Shown here one piece after another: positions 19,666-33,500 of a DNA stretch of 64,000 nucleotides. This DNA comes from Diplodia intermedia (taxonomy: Eukaryota; Ascomycota; Dothideomycetes; Botryosphaeriales; Botryosphaeriaceae): NCBI GenBank assembly GCA_021495925.1, contig JAKEKT010000042.1, positions 221,982-285,981 on the forward strand, written 5' to 3'. The translations under genes were made by a program, and so were the position numbers. Positions within the stretch are counted from its first letter, which is position 1; each line of letters begins with the position of its first letter. Under the pieces are notes generated by a model. That model worked only from the letters and a program-made list of their open reading frames with translations. It had not been told where the DNA came from and did no database searches.

Positions 19666-20664
19666 AGAGTCCAGGGCGCCGATCAGCATTCGGAAGTAGG
19701 GAGCTTGCCTCTCTGCTCGTGACTAGTTCGTGTTGTCTTGGGCATTGACGTGTCCGGGGTGACGACTACCTCAAAGGTCGGGGTTGGGTGGGTCAACAGC
19801 GCAAAGTGCTGGGGGCAAAAGTAGTTTTAATTCATTTTTTTAATTCAATCTCTTCTCTCTTCTTTGCTTTTGATTTCACCTCTGCAATTCCATCATGTGC
19901 ACGGTGACCCGCTACTATTTCACCCTCAGACACGGCAGGTCTGCCCTCTCATCCAGTGATTTCTGCCAACGGTGACCTCTACCGATCATGCTAAACCTTC
20001 TCCATCAGCACTAGAGATAATGCTGCCACTCATCGTTTGATACTGATGCAGGAGAAGTCGGTCAGACAATGGAACAGTGGAGATGCTGTCAGACGGTACG
20101 TTTTGCGACCGGCGAAGCTGGATCCTGACACCTCCTCCAGAAAGCCCGACAGTAAATGTCTGTGGCCTGGAGTGTGAACAGTTTCTTTCTATGACAAAAA
20201 ACAAGGCAGTGGATTGGAAAGAAATCTAGCATGGACGCTGTCCTTTTAAAGACGGTGCCCGCGGCGCATTGCAGGCAGTAAGTGAGTAGCGGACAGCCGC
20301 GTGCACCTGCAACTCGTCGCGCATCGGGGGCGCTCACGCGGCTATTCTGGTATCTGTGGACACATGGGCCATTAAATTCGTATATGAATGTTCCTGTACC
20401 TCGCCAAATTTGAGCTTCATCATGAGAGAGTCGGTACGAGACAGATCCCATACTTTCGTTTTCTTTTCTGGATATGGATCAACACTCCGGTGCTTCGTTG
20501 GGGGGAGATGGTGGACTTTTACACAAACTGGCTACTCAGAACGTATTCTGGGGTCATGCTGGGCTTCTGCATTTGGCGATAAGGATGATGCTTCCTCAGC
20601 AAAACATGTTGATGATGTGGACCGGGAACGAAGAAGGAAAAAATACCCCGGTCAGTCCTGTATG

Positions 20665-20970
20665 TCATATCGGAAGCGAGTGTCGGGGTCGGTCTGCATG
20701 TCGACGGCAGAGCGGCGGCCACAGTTCAAAAGCCTCAGCCGCTTGGAAGCTCTTGCTGGCCATACTCCCGCCCGGAAGCTCATCGAGAGTACAAACCAGC
20801 GGTTGACCAAGGCACCTCTTTTGAACCCATGCCGCCGCGTCCGCGTAGACTTGCAGCACCTGCCCTCGATCCGAGCCCCCGAGACCCCGTGCCGCGGCCA
20901 GGGTCCTCGGAGCACGAGTCGAGTTCGAAGGTCTGAGCCAGAGCTGCTGTTTAAGAAGCTCCTCCAGCAT
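20665..20970 (-). CDS. Possible coding segment, 101 codons from an internal ATG
   Basis: Read from the ATG at 20970 the peptide begins MLEELLKQQLWLRPSNS and ends at 20665; it contains QVYADAAAWVQKRC and DELPGGSMASKSFQAAEAFE. The frame is open further upstream to 21042. The amino-acid composition is protein-like, but no domain or introns were recognised and a plus-strand frame overlaps it. It could be an exon of a larger unresolved gene, a decayed gene, or chance. Confidence 0.22.
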   Translation of the reverse strand: MLEELLKQQLWLRPSNSTRAPRTLAAARGLGGSDRGQVLQVYADAAAWVQKRCLGQPLVCTLDELPGGSMASKSFQAAEAFELWPPLCRRHADRPRHSLPI

Positions 20971-21479
20971 GTTCCACTTCCCAACTCCACAGCGGGACAG
21001 CCGTGAGTCCTTCCAAAGCTTGCTACACCGTCGAGATTCCACTCTCCAAGTCTACTTGTTCTCCGTGGAGACTGGGAACCAAAGGCTTAACTTTCTTGCA
21101 TCACAACAACACCCCTCATCCGTCTCAGAGGTGCCCCAAGGCACGCAGCGCGTCGAGCTGGGCTGCAGACTTCCTGAATACAGATGGGCTTCAGCACCAT
21201 TATCCATTAACAATACTCTTCAGCATTTTGGCGGGAAAATAAAATGCGGCGTCTGCTTCGGTGCCGGCTCACAGGTAGAAAAGTACACTCTCCCAAACGA
21301 CCGGGCAAAAACGCCAAAAGTGAAATCGTCAACTAGGGTGGCGTTCTTCTCGCCATCTTGAGTCCCAGTAAGCCATTCGAGCAAGCAGATGCGGTTGTTT
21401 GCTCTGGTATGAGTGACAGGGGGTGCGGCAAAACTACCCTCCCCCCCTAGACCTCTCGGCGGTATCGGTGAAACATCTA

Positions 21480-23800
21480 ATTATTAGTTTCTTAGTATTT
21501 TATATATAAATTAATAAGCCCGCGTTTATAACCGCACCCGTCCGCGTTACGCGATCGGTGCCGCGATCGCTATAACAATCGTCTACCGCGAATAAGTATT
21601 TAAGATATCTAGATATTATTTATAATATTAAGATTTATTTTATAATATTAATATATATATTTAACTCTTATATCTTTACTTATACTTATTTCTTCTTCTT
21701 ATCTAATATCTTATAAGTATTATTATTCTTCTCGCTATCTAGAAATCTACTCTTATCGTTTAATAGTTTAAGCTAATTCTTTTACGTAAGTAGCTAAAGA
21801 TTAAAGAAGATATTTTTTTTAATATTAACGATATTTACTAGCGCTATAGAAGATATAAGATTTTTTACTACTACTCTACGCTCTCTAAAGTTATACTATT
21901 CTAAGAATAAGATTATAGCTATATAAAGAAAGAGAGTAATAGTCTAGATAAGACTATTAATTTAGTTATATTTAATATAAACTCTCTTTATACGTTCTAT
22001 AAGAGTTCTAGTATTTTTATATAGATAATATTACTCTACTTAAAGAGTCTTTTATATCTTTTTAGCGCGTAGAGTATTATTAGTTATCTCTTTAGTCTTC
22101 TTCTCGTTTTATTATAATAGTAGTAGATCGTTAATACTATTTTATATTTTATAAATCTTTATATCGTACTTATTAAAGTAATAGTATATACGCTTTTACT
22201 ACTTCTCTATTAATATATCGTATAATAGATATTATTATTAGATATAATAGTAGAGTAACTAGTAGATATAAAAGAACTTATAATAATACTAGTAATTCTT
22301 ATTATATTTCTATCGAATTAGAATACTATTCTTAGCGTATTATTTATCTAGTTTAAGCTTCTTCGCCGTAAGAGTCTATATTAGTAATAGTAAATAGCGA
22401 AGCTATAGATAATATTTTATTATTAAGAGATATTTAGTATTAAATACTATTATTTACTAGCGAGCCCGTATTTTTTATTAAATAGTAGTCTTATAAACTA
22501 GATAATAGTAATTAAGTAAGCTTATAAGCGATTAAGTCTTTTTATTAGTCTATAAGTTCTTCTTAAGTAAATAATACTACGATTTAATTATATTAATAGT
22601 AGTTATCTATAGAAGAATCGTAATATAGATTATTATATATATTATCTACTACGATATCGTCTTTATCTATTTATTTATAAAATATTTATATAGATTAAGT
22701 CTATTTTTTAAAGAACTAGCTTTTTTAGTCTTATTCTTTATTCTTTTCGCTAGAGAAACGATAGTTAATAATAAAATACTATATATTTATACTAGTATAA
22801 ATAAAGATAGTAAATAGTTTAGTAAAACTATAGAAAAAGAAGTAACCTCTAAAATTAATCTAGTAATTTTAGTAGCCCGCGATAATCTATTTACTTTAAA
22901 CTTTATAGCGCTTCTCTTCTTTAATATCTTTTTCTAGAGAATAAGATAGTTAAAATTTACTTAAATCTTAATTATATAAGTCTTTTTAAGAGTCTTATTT
23001 ATCTTAATATAATATTTAGTCTCTATATAGATATATATAGTAAAGTAAATAAAATTCTAAACTTTAATATCTCTTATTCGCCTTCGTAGAATTTAATCTA
23101 TATAAATAATATATAAAATATATAAAACCTTCTTCTTATCTATTTAAAGACTAGAAAAGATAAGCTTTATAGTATATTATTTAATAGTAAAGTTATCTAT
23201 AAGAAAGTAATAAAGATATTATACGCGGTAATCGCTTATAGCGATATAATTATAATACTAGTACTTAATAATAACTAGTTTCTTAGTAAGTATATCGTCG
23301 TCTTCGGCGCTTATTAGTATATAAGAGTAAGAAATCTTATTATTATAGCTATTATAAACTATAAAAGTAAAGAGTATCTAATCTATATAATAATTAGTCG
23401 ATTTTTTAAAGATACTATATATTTTTATAATGTTTACTTATAAAAATATATAGATATCTTCTATAACTCTAACTCTATAATTAGAGAAATCTACTAAGAT
23501 ATAATATCTTATATATTAAATTTATAAGAATTAGACGGCCGCGACTTCTAAGAACGTCTAGATAATTATTTTATATAAATACTATACTTTCGCTCTATCT
23601 AGAGAACTTTCTCTACTTAATATATTTATAGAAGATATTCTTTATAATCTAGTCGTATTATTTAAACTACTTAATAGTCTTCTACTTCTATATTATTACG
23701 ATTTTAATCTAAGGCTTACTAGCCTATAGACTAATATCTTAATAAGTAAGATTCGTATATTACGATTTAAAGAACTCGATCTAAGCATCGAGATTCTTAA
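21480..23800. mobile_element. Unidentified RIP-degraded repeat DNA
   Basis: This 2.3-kb segment is fully RIP-mutated, which implies it was once duplicated. I could not read a transposon domain on either strand even when treating TAA/TAG as former Gln/Trp. A short GC-richer island at about 21,525-21,595 (cgcacccgtccgcgttacgcg and onward) survives because its CpGs are not RIP targets. It may be the 5' part of the chromovirus or a separate element. Confidence 0.5.
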
Positions 23801-23805
23801 ATTAC

Positions 23806-23982
23806 GATTCTAGATCGAAATTTAGAAATTAGAATTCTAGATCGAAATTTATAAATTAGAATTCTAAATCGAGATTTATAAATTAGAATTTTAAATTAGA
23901 ATTTATAAATCGGGATTCTAAATCGAGATTTAGAAATTAGAGATTCTAAATCGGGATTTAGAAATTCGAATTCTAGAATTAG
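23806..23982. repeat. 27-bp minisatellite, about 6.5 copies
   Basis: Units begin GAATTCTA(G/A)ATCGA and end ATAAATTA or AGAAATTA; boundaries are near 23806, 23832, 23859, 23886, 23913, 23940 and 23968. The period of 27 is a multiple of three. Copies differ mainly by C/T and G/A changes, as expected from RIP acting on an existing array. It lies about 500 bp before the recognisable gag region of the chromovirus. Confidence 0.85.
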
Positions 23983-24479
23983 TATTCTAGAAGAAGATTA
24001 GATTTCTAAAGAGAAATCTAAGATTCTATAGATTAGATTCTTATTCTAAATTCTATCTATAAAATAGATTCGTGTCTCTTAAAGATATAATAGAATTATT
24101 ATCTTTTTAGTCTTTATATTTTAGAATTACTTCTATACATCGTAATTCTACTATTTAGTAGCTAAAAGATAAAGTATAACTTTAAGAAATATTCGTTAGA
24201 AAAAATTTTTTCGCTAGAATCTTTCTCTTATTCTCTAACTAGATACTAGAGTTTATACTCGCTAGTTATTTAAAATTCTCTAGTCTTTCGTAATCTAGTT
24301 CTTATACTTTAGCTCTTATACTAATCTAGTAATTAAAATAGTATTTCTAGATCGTTCTTATAAATAACGAATATACTCTTTATTTACTAGATAGCGACCT
24401 TTAACTCCTCGTTATTACTTCTTTATATTCGTAATCTTCTCGTTATTTTCTTAATAATATATTAATTCTCTTACCGTCG

Positions 24480-27400
24480 CTACTAGATATAAGTCTATTC
24501 TAGATTTCTTACTATCTAAAAGCGTAATTTAGTCGGCTTTCGTCTTACTTATCTTCTAGAACGAGAATAATCGTAATAAGAAGGCCCTTCTAACTAAGTA
24601 TTCTTAAGTAATCGCGCTCGCTATTATAATTATTTAACTATACGATAGACCGTCTATTTCTAATTCTCTAGCCGCTAGAGCTACTAAAAATAGCCGTATT
24701 AGTTTTTAAGACGATTCTTAAAACCTCTATTCGTCTAGCTAGAATCTAATAGTTAATGCCCTCGCTAAAGTATAATACTTCGCTAATTAGTTCTATAAAT
24801 AATTCTTCTAATATTTATAGTGCTTTTAACTAGACATCTAATCTAAGATCGTAAGATCGCGACTTTAATACGAATAAATTTAATTTTAATTAGAACGCGC
24901 CTTATCGAGCGATAATATTCTAAACTCTAATATATAAGATAGTTTAGAATCGTCTTCTTTCTTAGTAGACTACTCTAGCGCTACTATATATTTTATATCG
25001 AAACCTACTCTTCTACTAGCTCTAAAAGCCTCTAGAATTAAATATTTTACTAATATTATATCGATTTCGCCGTATTACTATACGCGTTTCTCGAGCGCCG
25101 AATTAACGAAAAATAGCTACGTATAAAAGTATAAGAATTTTATAATAGTATTTCTAGAAGAATAATTCTTTTATAACGAATATTTTTATATCTCTAAATA
25201 TATTAAAAGTATTAAAATATATACTTAACTATACTCTAATATTATATACGAGAATAAAGAAAAACGTTTTCTCTATATAAAAAGCTAGAACTAGAAACTA
25301 TAATTCTCTTTCTCTAATTAAGAGTACGAGAGAAAGATACGATTCTTTATTAATATACGAGACCTAGTTCGTAAGATAATATAATCTATAAGCGAGAATC
25401 TCTCTAGATACTTTAAAATTCTACTATCTACTAATATACGAATATCTCGGGTTTCTAGTAGCTATAACTACACCTTCGAAACTCTCGAACCGCGAATATC
25501 TAAATATAAAGATATTATAGAATAAACTATTCGCGATTTTATCTATAAGAAAGTTTTCGCTTAGAAAAGAAGAGAACGACTCTCTAAAGTAAGTCTTTTT
25601 AGCGACGAAGTCTTACTATTCTCTAAATACTACTATAATTTCGATACTAATAAGAACTCTATAATTTATACTTTAGTTATATAGAGATTCTACTCTTTCT
25701 TCGCTCTCTTCGAAGTCGATTTAAAGCTTTATTACTAACGTTATCGAAACCGCGACTCTAGCCCTAATAAAGAATCTAACTTCTATACTAGAAGTAATAA
25801 GTTTAAAGCTAAAGATATTAACTACTTTAATTTATATCTCGTTCTCTACGAAGACGACGATAATAATCTAGTAGAACGAAAAGAAAAGTTCTATTATCGT
25901 AATATTCGATAATTTCTTAAAGCTATTAAAAGTAAACTCTTCGCTATCTTAAGCGAAACGATTCGATAAAACCTCTAACGTTATTTAAAAGACTTCGCCT
26001 AAGTATAATATATAGGCTAACTTATAATTTAGTAGCGTAGATATTTATAAGAGGACTTCGAAATTCGACGCTAGACTATCTAACTTATCGAACGCTTTCG
26101 AAGATAATTATTAGAGGCCTAGCGCGAACTTTATAATAAGCGATTCGAAATCGACGAGATTAGAAAGAATAAACTAATCGAGCGATTTATTATCGAATAC
26201 GTTCGTCTAGTATAAGATATTAATATAACTATTATTAAGAGTTAGCTCTTATAAGTCTATAATCGAATTTACGTCTAGTTTCGACGTAATTTATCTTTCT
26301 CGAACGTCGTAACGTCGCTCGATAGATATATTCGCTAGACGAAATAGCGCTAAATCCTCTAATATAATATAGTAAAAGACGCCGATAAGTAGAAATAAAC
26401 CTACGTAGCGAAGAGACGTAGAAAATAAAAATATTTTAATTTTTAATCTTTCTACTAGCGTAATTAACTAAGAAATAAGATACGCGACTAAGATATAGAG
26501 CGCGATAAATATTATAATTATAAACGAGATCGAGACTACGATAGAAATTAAAATAGAGAGCGCGATAAAAATCGTAATTCGAAACGAAATATAGAGCGAG
26601 ACCGCGATTGTAATTAATATTAAGATCGCGTATAAGACTACGAGCGAGACTAATTTAGAGGTCTAAATAAGAATAAGAACTACGACGAGAAACGCTCTAA
26701 GAATATTAGAAAACGCGATTATAGCGATAGACGTAATCGTAGTATATAATAAGATAATACTAAGTCTAAATCTATATACGTCTATTACGTTAATCTTATC
26801 TAGTTATTTATTTTATAAACCCTCTTCGAAACCTTCTTCTCGAACTTAGATTTCGAATATTAACTCGACTTTCTACTAGATTAGAACTACTAATTCTTTA
26901 ATTTAGAATTCGAAAATTCTACTATCTTCGCCGAATACGTTAAGACGATATTTAAGTCTATTATTATCTCTTTATACTACGTCGTCGTCTCTATACTATT
27001 TAATATTAAGAATCGTATATCTTCTTCTATTATAAACGCTATAATATCGACTAACTATAAGTTCTTTCTATTCTCTAGCGTATTATTATTAATACTACTC
27101 TATATATACGAATAATATAACACCGGCTTTCTCTTTAATAACTAGCTACACGCGTATATTAGAACGAAATATAATACTAAACGAAAATTCTTAACATCGT
27201 ATTACGCGAATACCGCGATACCTCTTTAACGCGTAACGTAAAAGTTTAATTTATCGATATTTAATTTTAAAATAGTACTAGAGAAGTCTACTACGATTCT
27301 TCGCTTCTTAGTTTCGTTCGAATTAAAGCCCGAATAGAGATTTAAAAACTAGAGCTACGTAGTCGCCTAAGCACGTCTTAAAGAAGCCTCGAAGAAAATA

Positions 27401-27592
27401 GAATATATTCTAAATATAGACTATATTATATTAATTATCGATTAGACTATTCTTCGAAAAGCTAGTATAACGTATTAACTAATTCGAACTACTAGAATCG
27501 CGGTTAAGAATATTAATAAATAAGTAATAACTAGTAACTAGTTTTATATTCTTTTCTTTATCTTTTAGGTATAGACTAAAGAAATAGAGATA
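24480..27592 (+). mobile_element. Chromovirus (Ty3/gypsy) segment 1: gag region and start of protease
   Basis: Reading TAA/TAG as former Gln (or Trp), one plus-strand frame stays open for about 2.5 kb. It contains a helical gag-like part (RRYLQEDFEIRRQTIQLIER, then FRRNLSFSNVVTSLDRYI, around 26,040-26,330) and a strongly charged Arg/Asp-rich nucleic-acid-binding tail at about 26,470-26,750 (repeated RDRD/NRERDK motifs). The block after 26,760 is the likely protease region. The segment is cut by LINE 1; the sequence AAAGAAATAGAGATA at 27,578-27,592 is the left target-site duplication. No LTR was recognised upstream. Inactive because of RIP stops. Confidence 0.7.
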
Positions 27593-30500
27593 ATTATCTA
27601 ATTTTTCTTCGAATTCGACCTTCGAGAATTACGCTAAGATCGATATCGTTTAAAAGCCCTTAATTTTCTTAGCTAGAATCTCGATTCTTAGCTTCGTAAA
27701 CGTACGCGCTATTACGTAGTACGTAGAAGAAGAGATATTCTAGATAGTACTAGACTAGCTAGAACTTTATAGCCTTCTCTATTCTTAAAAATTACTCGAA
27801 TTCGTACTAAATTATATATAGAGTATCGTACGATACTAAGAAATTCGTTTTCGAATTTATATTACGATAGCTTCTTTCTACGTCCGAAAATTCTACTCTA
27901 AAGTCTACTAGAAGCCTCTTTCTTAGGCCTTACTAAAGAGTTTTACGTATATAGATAATTCGATCGGCCCGAGCTTTACGCTAAGATATTTCTCGGTCTT
28001 CTAAAACCTTCGACGTCTATATTAATCTTATCGGCCTCTTCGTTTACTTCTAGAAAGTAAGTAATTAAGAAAAACCCTCGCTTCGACTCGAACTTCTTTT
28101 ATTTACGGTTTAGTTTAGACGAAACTAAAGTTAATAATTTATTTTCTAGTTCTTTTCTTTTATTTATATTTTCTTCTATACGTTTTTCTTTTAGAAAGAG
28201 CTTAGAAATTTTTCTTTTAAATCTAGAATAACTTCTCTAAAGTAGAATTCTTTTCTTTCGAATTCTATTCTATCTTTCTTAGTATAGATAGAGAACTCTA
28301 AGACTATAAATATAGCTATAGAAAACTTTAAGAAACCCTTAACTACGTCTACTTCGCTATCGAGAATCGCTATCTCGAAGCCTTCGGCTCTTAAATCTAC
28401 GAAAGAACTATTTATTTAAGAGGGTCTACTTAAATAACGCGTCTTAATAGTTATTTTAACTCTTTCGATAAAGAGAAAGAGTAAATTATCTATCTTTTAC
28501 TTTATCTTCTATTAAGAAAACGAGAAGAGTATAATACTTTTACTAAAAACTATATAAGAGACTATCGATCGATCTCTTAGTCTTCTTATTATAGCCGCGA
28601 ACCTCTCGAAGGCTAGAAAAGAATAGAGGTCTATTTTAGATCTAATTAAGATTATACGATAGTTTATCGAAATCGAAAGAACCGCGAATAAAGTCGACTC
28701 GATTCTCGCTACGTAGATACGGGCCCTAGAAAAGACCGCGATAGATTTTATAAAAACTATAAGAACTCTCTCGAAGTCTATCGCTATTCTTCTCTTAAAG
28801 TAGCTCTCGTAGAGGCCTATGTATATAAATACGTAATCGGTTTACTTTACGTAGAGGCCTATCGTAGTATCGAGCTAGTTAATATCTACGTACGTCTCTA
28901 CGGCGGTAAAGATCTTAATAAACGTAGATAAGTTTATTTCTATCTTAGAGAAAAAGTAGAAGAATCTCGCGTAGAAGACTTCTACGTTTAAGAAGACTAT
29001 TCGCTAAGTAGTTTTTATCTTAATTATAAAAATTAGAGACCTCTTACTATTCGATCTACGTAACGTCTTTAATAAGATATTTTTAAACTAGCGAAATAAG
29101 AACGGGTTTATTATTACTATAGTCTCTCTTTCTTCGAAAAAGAATCTTATTTTTATCGCGTACGAGTCCTTCTCCGCCGAATTTCTTTTAAAGAATAAGA
29201 TTATAATTAACTAGATTATTTCTACTCGATCGATTATAAAGAACCGCACGTAGTTTAAAGTAATAGTATACGACGTATTTACGCGAGACTTCTCTATTCT
29301 CTCTCGCGAGAAGTTTAAAGAGATTATTTAATTCGAAGTCGCTATCTTTAATCTTAGATTTAAGATTATCGACACCCTCTACTAGCTTACGTCGAAGGCG
29401 ATAAGAGAAGAATAACTACGATTCTCGCTTATTCTAGTCTTTAAGATTAAAGACGAGGCTCGCTAGACTATCTTAAGATACTTCTTTATTAGAGGCGTCT
29501 TCTATAAGACTAAAAAGCTTAAAGAGCCGAGAAACGCTCTAAAGAACTCTAAATAAACTTATTTTTAATAAGTTCTTTACGAGTTCTATAAGTTAACTTA
29601 AATAGAAGTATTTCGATAACGAAATTTATTCTAGATATTATAATAGAGTTAAAGATAGACCTCGTTCTATACTAAGAATCGTATATCTTATTTTACGAGA
29701 ATTTAGACTTTTAATTAATTAATTATCTCTCGTTCGTTTAAATTCTATCGATCTATTCTTTTAATCTAAGGTCTTAAATATTAATCTACGTTTTCCGCTT
29801 TCTTAGAAAAATAGAGGTGAATTTAGAGGCCGAATTCTAGTAAAGTTTCGATCTAATAGTTTTAAATATAGAGTAGCGTAAGTCTAAGTTTAAGCTACTT
29901 AACTTATATAACTAGAAGAATTAAACGAATAACGATTCTTAGTATACTCTAGAACGCGTTCTATAATAATAACTACTTAGAACGTAGACTATAGTTATTA
30001 AAGATTTTAATATTTATTATCTTTAGTAGAATTCGAAATCTTTCTTCTCGTTCGGCGCTAATCGACTAGTCGAATAGTTTAAAGAAAATAATCTATCTCT
30101 TCTAAATAAAGAAGAGAAAGACATCTTTTATTATCTCTATTTAGAAAGAGAGACGGTTATCGATCTTATACTAGCTACGTTAGCTTTAGCTAATAGAATT
30201 ATTAACTAGTAAACGATTACGAACTTCGGTTTCGATTATAAGATAATTCTATTTAGTCTAGAATTAATAGGCTATATAGAACCTTCTACGATAGCTACTA
30301 TCGCTAGATTTAATATAAAAAAGATCGACTAGTCTAAGTTTTAAGAAATCTTTAAATAATAGATAGAGACGATAGTATTCGAAGCTCTAAAAAGCTTAGA
30401 ATTAAACCCTCTATCGAAAGATATCTCTAAAAACTTAATAGAAGATTCGATCTACTAAATACTTGCGTTAAATATCTTAGAGGTAAGTCTTAACTAGACT

Positions 30501-33500
30501 ATATCTATTACGGCGGATCTCTCTATTTCTCGATTAAAACTAGAAGCTCGTTCTAAATCGTAGTAGTCGAACGAGCTTTTAGAAGAATAAAGACGACTAC
30601 GAAGAGAGACTAACGCTTTTAAATCTCTACGTATAAAAGAGAATAAGCGGTAATACTTAAATAGTCGAAATATCTACTTTAAAGCGATTAAGAGGACTAA
30701 ACGCGAATATTAAAATTCGTTTCTAGAAAAAGAAATCTTTAAGACTATCTTTAAAACTATAGCTTATATTAAGTCTAGAACGTATACTAGAATCTTCGAA
30801 ATTAGCTATAATACGTATACGAAAAAACGTCTAGAAGATAGTTTTAAGAAAAAGTATTTAGTTCTTAAAAAGAGGCTCTTTTTATCGTCTTCTTCTATCG
30901 TCTCTTTTAACTAGTAAAGCTACGTCTCTAAACGCTAGAACTAGCCGAAGCTTAGTTTAAGAAAAATCGAGAACGCGTACTCTACGTAAATTAAAGAGAA
31001 AACGCCGAGACTAAACGCTATTATATAAGAGATTATTACTTATACGTTTAGAGCGAAGCTTAACGTCTTTAATAAGATCTTTTCTACGCTATTCGTCTAC
31101 GAATATTATTCTACGGGCTAGCGTACGGCTATCGAAGTAATTCTAAGTAAGAAAAAGAGCGATACCGCGAACTTAAAGTTCTATCGTATTATTTCTCTTC
31201 TTAATTATCTCGAAAAAGTACTAGAACGAATTACGGCTAAAAGATTAGACTATCTAGCGAAGATCTTCGATCTTCTTTACTATATCTAAATTAGAGAAAG
31301 ATTAAAGAAATTCGCGATCGACGTTATAATACTTTTATTAAATAAAGTAGAGAAGAACTATCGTCTTAAACGTAAAACCTTCGTACTTTTTCTCGATATT
31401 AAAAGCGTCTTTAACTACGTAGTCGAAGAATAACTTCTAGCTATAATAGCTCGAATTAGTATATTAATTAATCTACTTATATAGATAAAGTCGTTTATAT
31501 CTATACGAATATTAAGCCTCGCGTTTAACGAAGAAGAAGAAGAGTTTAGTCTAATTAAGACGAATATTTTATAAGAAAGCTTAGTCTCTTCTATTCTCTT
31601 TTTAATCTATCTTTAAGAGATGTTTTTCGTCTCTAAGACTTCTTTTCTCTCTTATATCGACGATATTACGATAATAGCTAGCTTTAGTAGCTAGAAAAGT
31701 AATAAGAAGATATTAGAGAAGAAGATAAAAAGACTCTTTACGCGAGACTACGAAAACTATATTAAATTTAATCTTAAGAAGACGAAGCTTATATACTTTA
31801 CTCGTTCTTTTAAAGAGAACTCGAAACCTTACTCGGTCTCTATTATCTTATCTACGAAAGATATAGTAGAATTAAAGAACTAGATTAAGTAGCTAGAAAT
31901 TTATTTTAACTATAAGTTTATCTTTAAAACGCACGTATCTAAAAGAGTTAGCTAGATCTATTTAGTCTTCTATCGTCTCTCTAGACTTATTAACGTTAAG
32001 AGAAAGCTCTTTTTCTATATAGTTCGTTAGCTTTATTTAGCTTACGTAACTATAGTTATAGACTACGACTTTAAAATCTACTAGAAAAACTAGAAGCGGT
32101 TTACTTATTAATTAAGAGTTCTTTAGAATCTTATTCTACGAAAGATTCTAGAGATTTTTAAAACTATCTCTATAATTTCTCTAGAAATAGAGAGTAGAAT
32201 TCTACTAGCGAATATTTATCTAAACGAGCGGTTATAAAAATATACTCTTAGAACGAATTTACTCGAAGAATTCTATCTTCTTCGAATCGAACTAGAGAAG
32301 ATAAATCTAAACTAATAAGAAATAGAAACGTCTACGTAGTTAAAGAAGATTAAGCTTCTTCTTAGAGAGTAATCTACTCTTTTAGAAGAAGTCGATTTCT
32401 TCTACTTTTTATTATAGACTATCGATCTTCTCTACGCGGCTACGGTTAGCTCTCTAAATAAAGAGAAGTAGACTTCGATCTATATACTTAATATTAAGAG
32501 AATACTCTCTAATTAAATAGCTATCTACTTTAACGCTTTCGTTCTATCTTTAAATAGAAATATAGATATCGAAGTAGTAGTTTTCGACTTTAGCTAATCT
32601 AAAGAGAATTCGACGTACTAAATTTATAAGAACCTTAGTTCGAAGAATCTAATATATAACGATAAGATAGAAGGACTAGTAATAGCTCTTAACTACGTCG
32701 TTAGAAGTCGAGTCTATAATAAGAATATTAGAATCTACGCGAATAACTAGACCGCGATTCTATAGCTAAAGAAGCCCTCTAATACGCCTAAATAAGATTA
32801 ATAGATTCGAGCTATTAGCTTAGCTAAAAAGCTAAGAGATAGAGAAAATATTATCTCTCTAGAATAGTACTTTAGCTATAAGAACGTTCTAGATAACGAG
32901 TACGTTAATCGACTCGCTAAAAGCGCTATAAAGTATTTTATTAGAAGGGCTTCTACTTCTCTAAGCTTCTATTAAAGTAAGGTTAAGTAGAAGACCTACG
33001 AAGAGTAGAAAAAGAAGCTTAAATCGACGATAGACTCGCTCTATAAACGTATCTTTAGTTTAGAGATAGGGCGGCGGCTTAAATCTTCTACGAAAGTTAG
33101 AGAAATAGTCTTCGTCTTTTACTAGCTAAAGATAGAATACGAATACTTTAAGTTCTATCTTTATCGTTTTAATTACGCTAAAAACAACTAGTATAGATAT
33201 AGCTATACGACTAGATAGATACTACGTTATCTACTTCTCTTCTATTCTCTTTATAGAAACTTCCGAATTCTCTTAAAAGACGGGCTAAAGAAGAATCGGC
33301 TTAAACTATTAAATCTCTTTTTTTTAACTCTAGAAGCTAGCTTAACGGCTAAGTTCTTAGAATAAATAAAGATTACTACTAGACGATAGTAGTTAAATAA
33401 CTTATCTAACGAGGTCTAAATACGTATCGCTATATACTTATTTATACTTATTTTCTTTATTTTTCTTCTTTTATTCTCTTCTTTAGCTTCTTCTCGTTCT

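Larger units (their letters stand above)
18120..21440. other. Gene-poor flank next to the RIP block
   Basis: This 3.3-kb stretch has normal CpA/TpG content. Short open frames occur but none carries a recognised domain. Two items deserve separate entries: a TATA/pyrimidine core-promoter-like segment near 19,568 and a minus-strand open segment at 20,665-20,970. A GGT microsatellite lies at about 19,376-19,392. I see no convincing complete gene. Confidence 0.45.

Noticed and set aside
23806..23982. Tandem array considered as a CRISPR
   Set aside because: No unique spacers between the units; it is a direct minisatellite in a eukaryotic genome.
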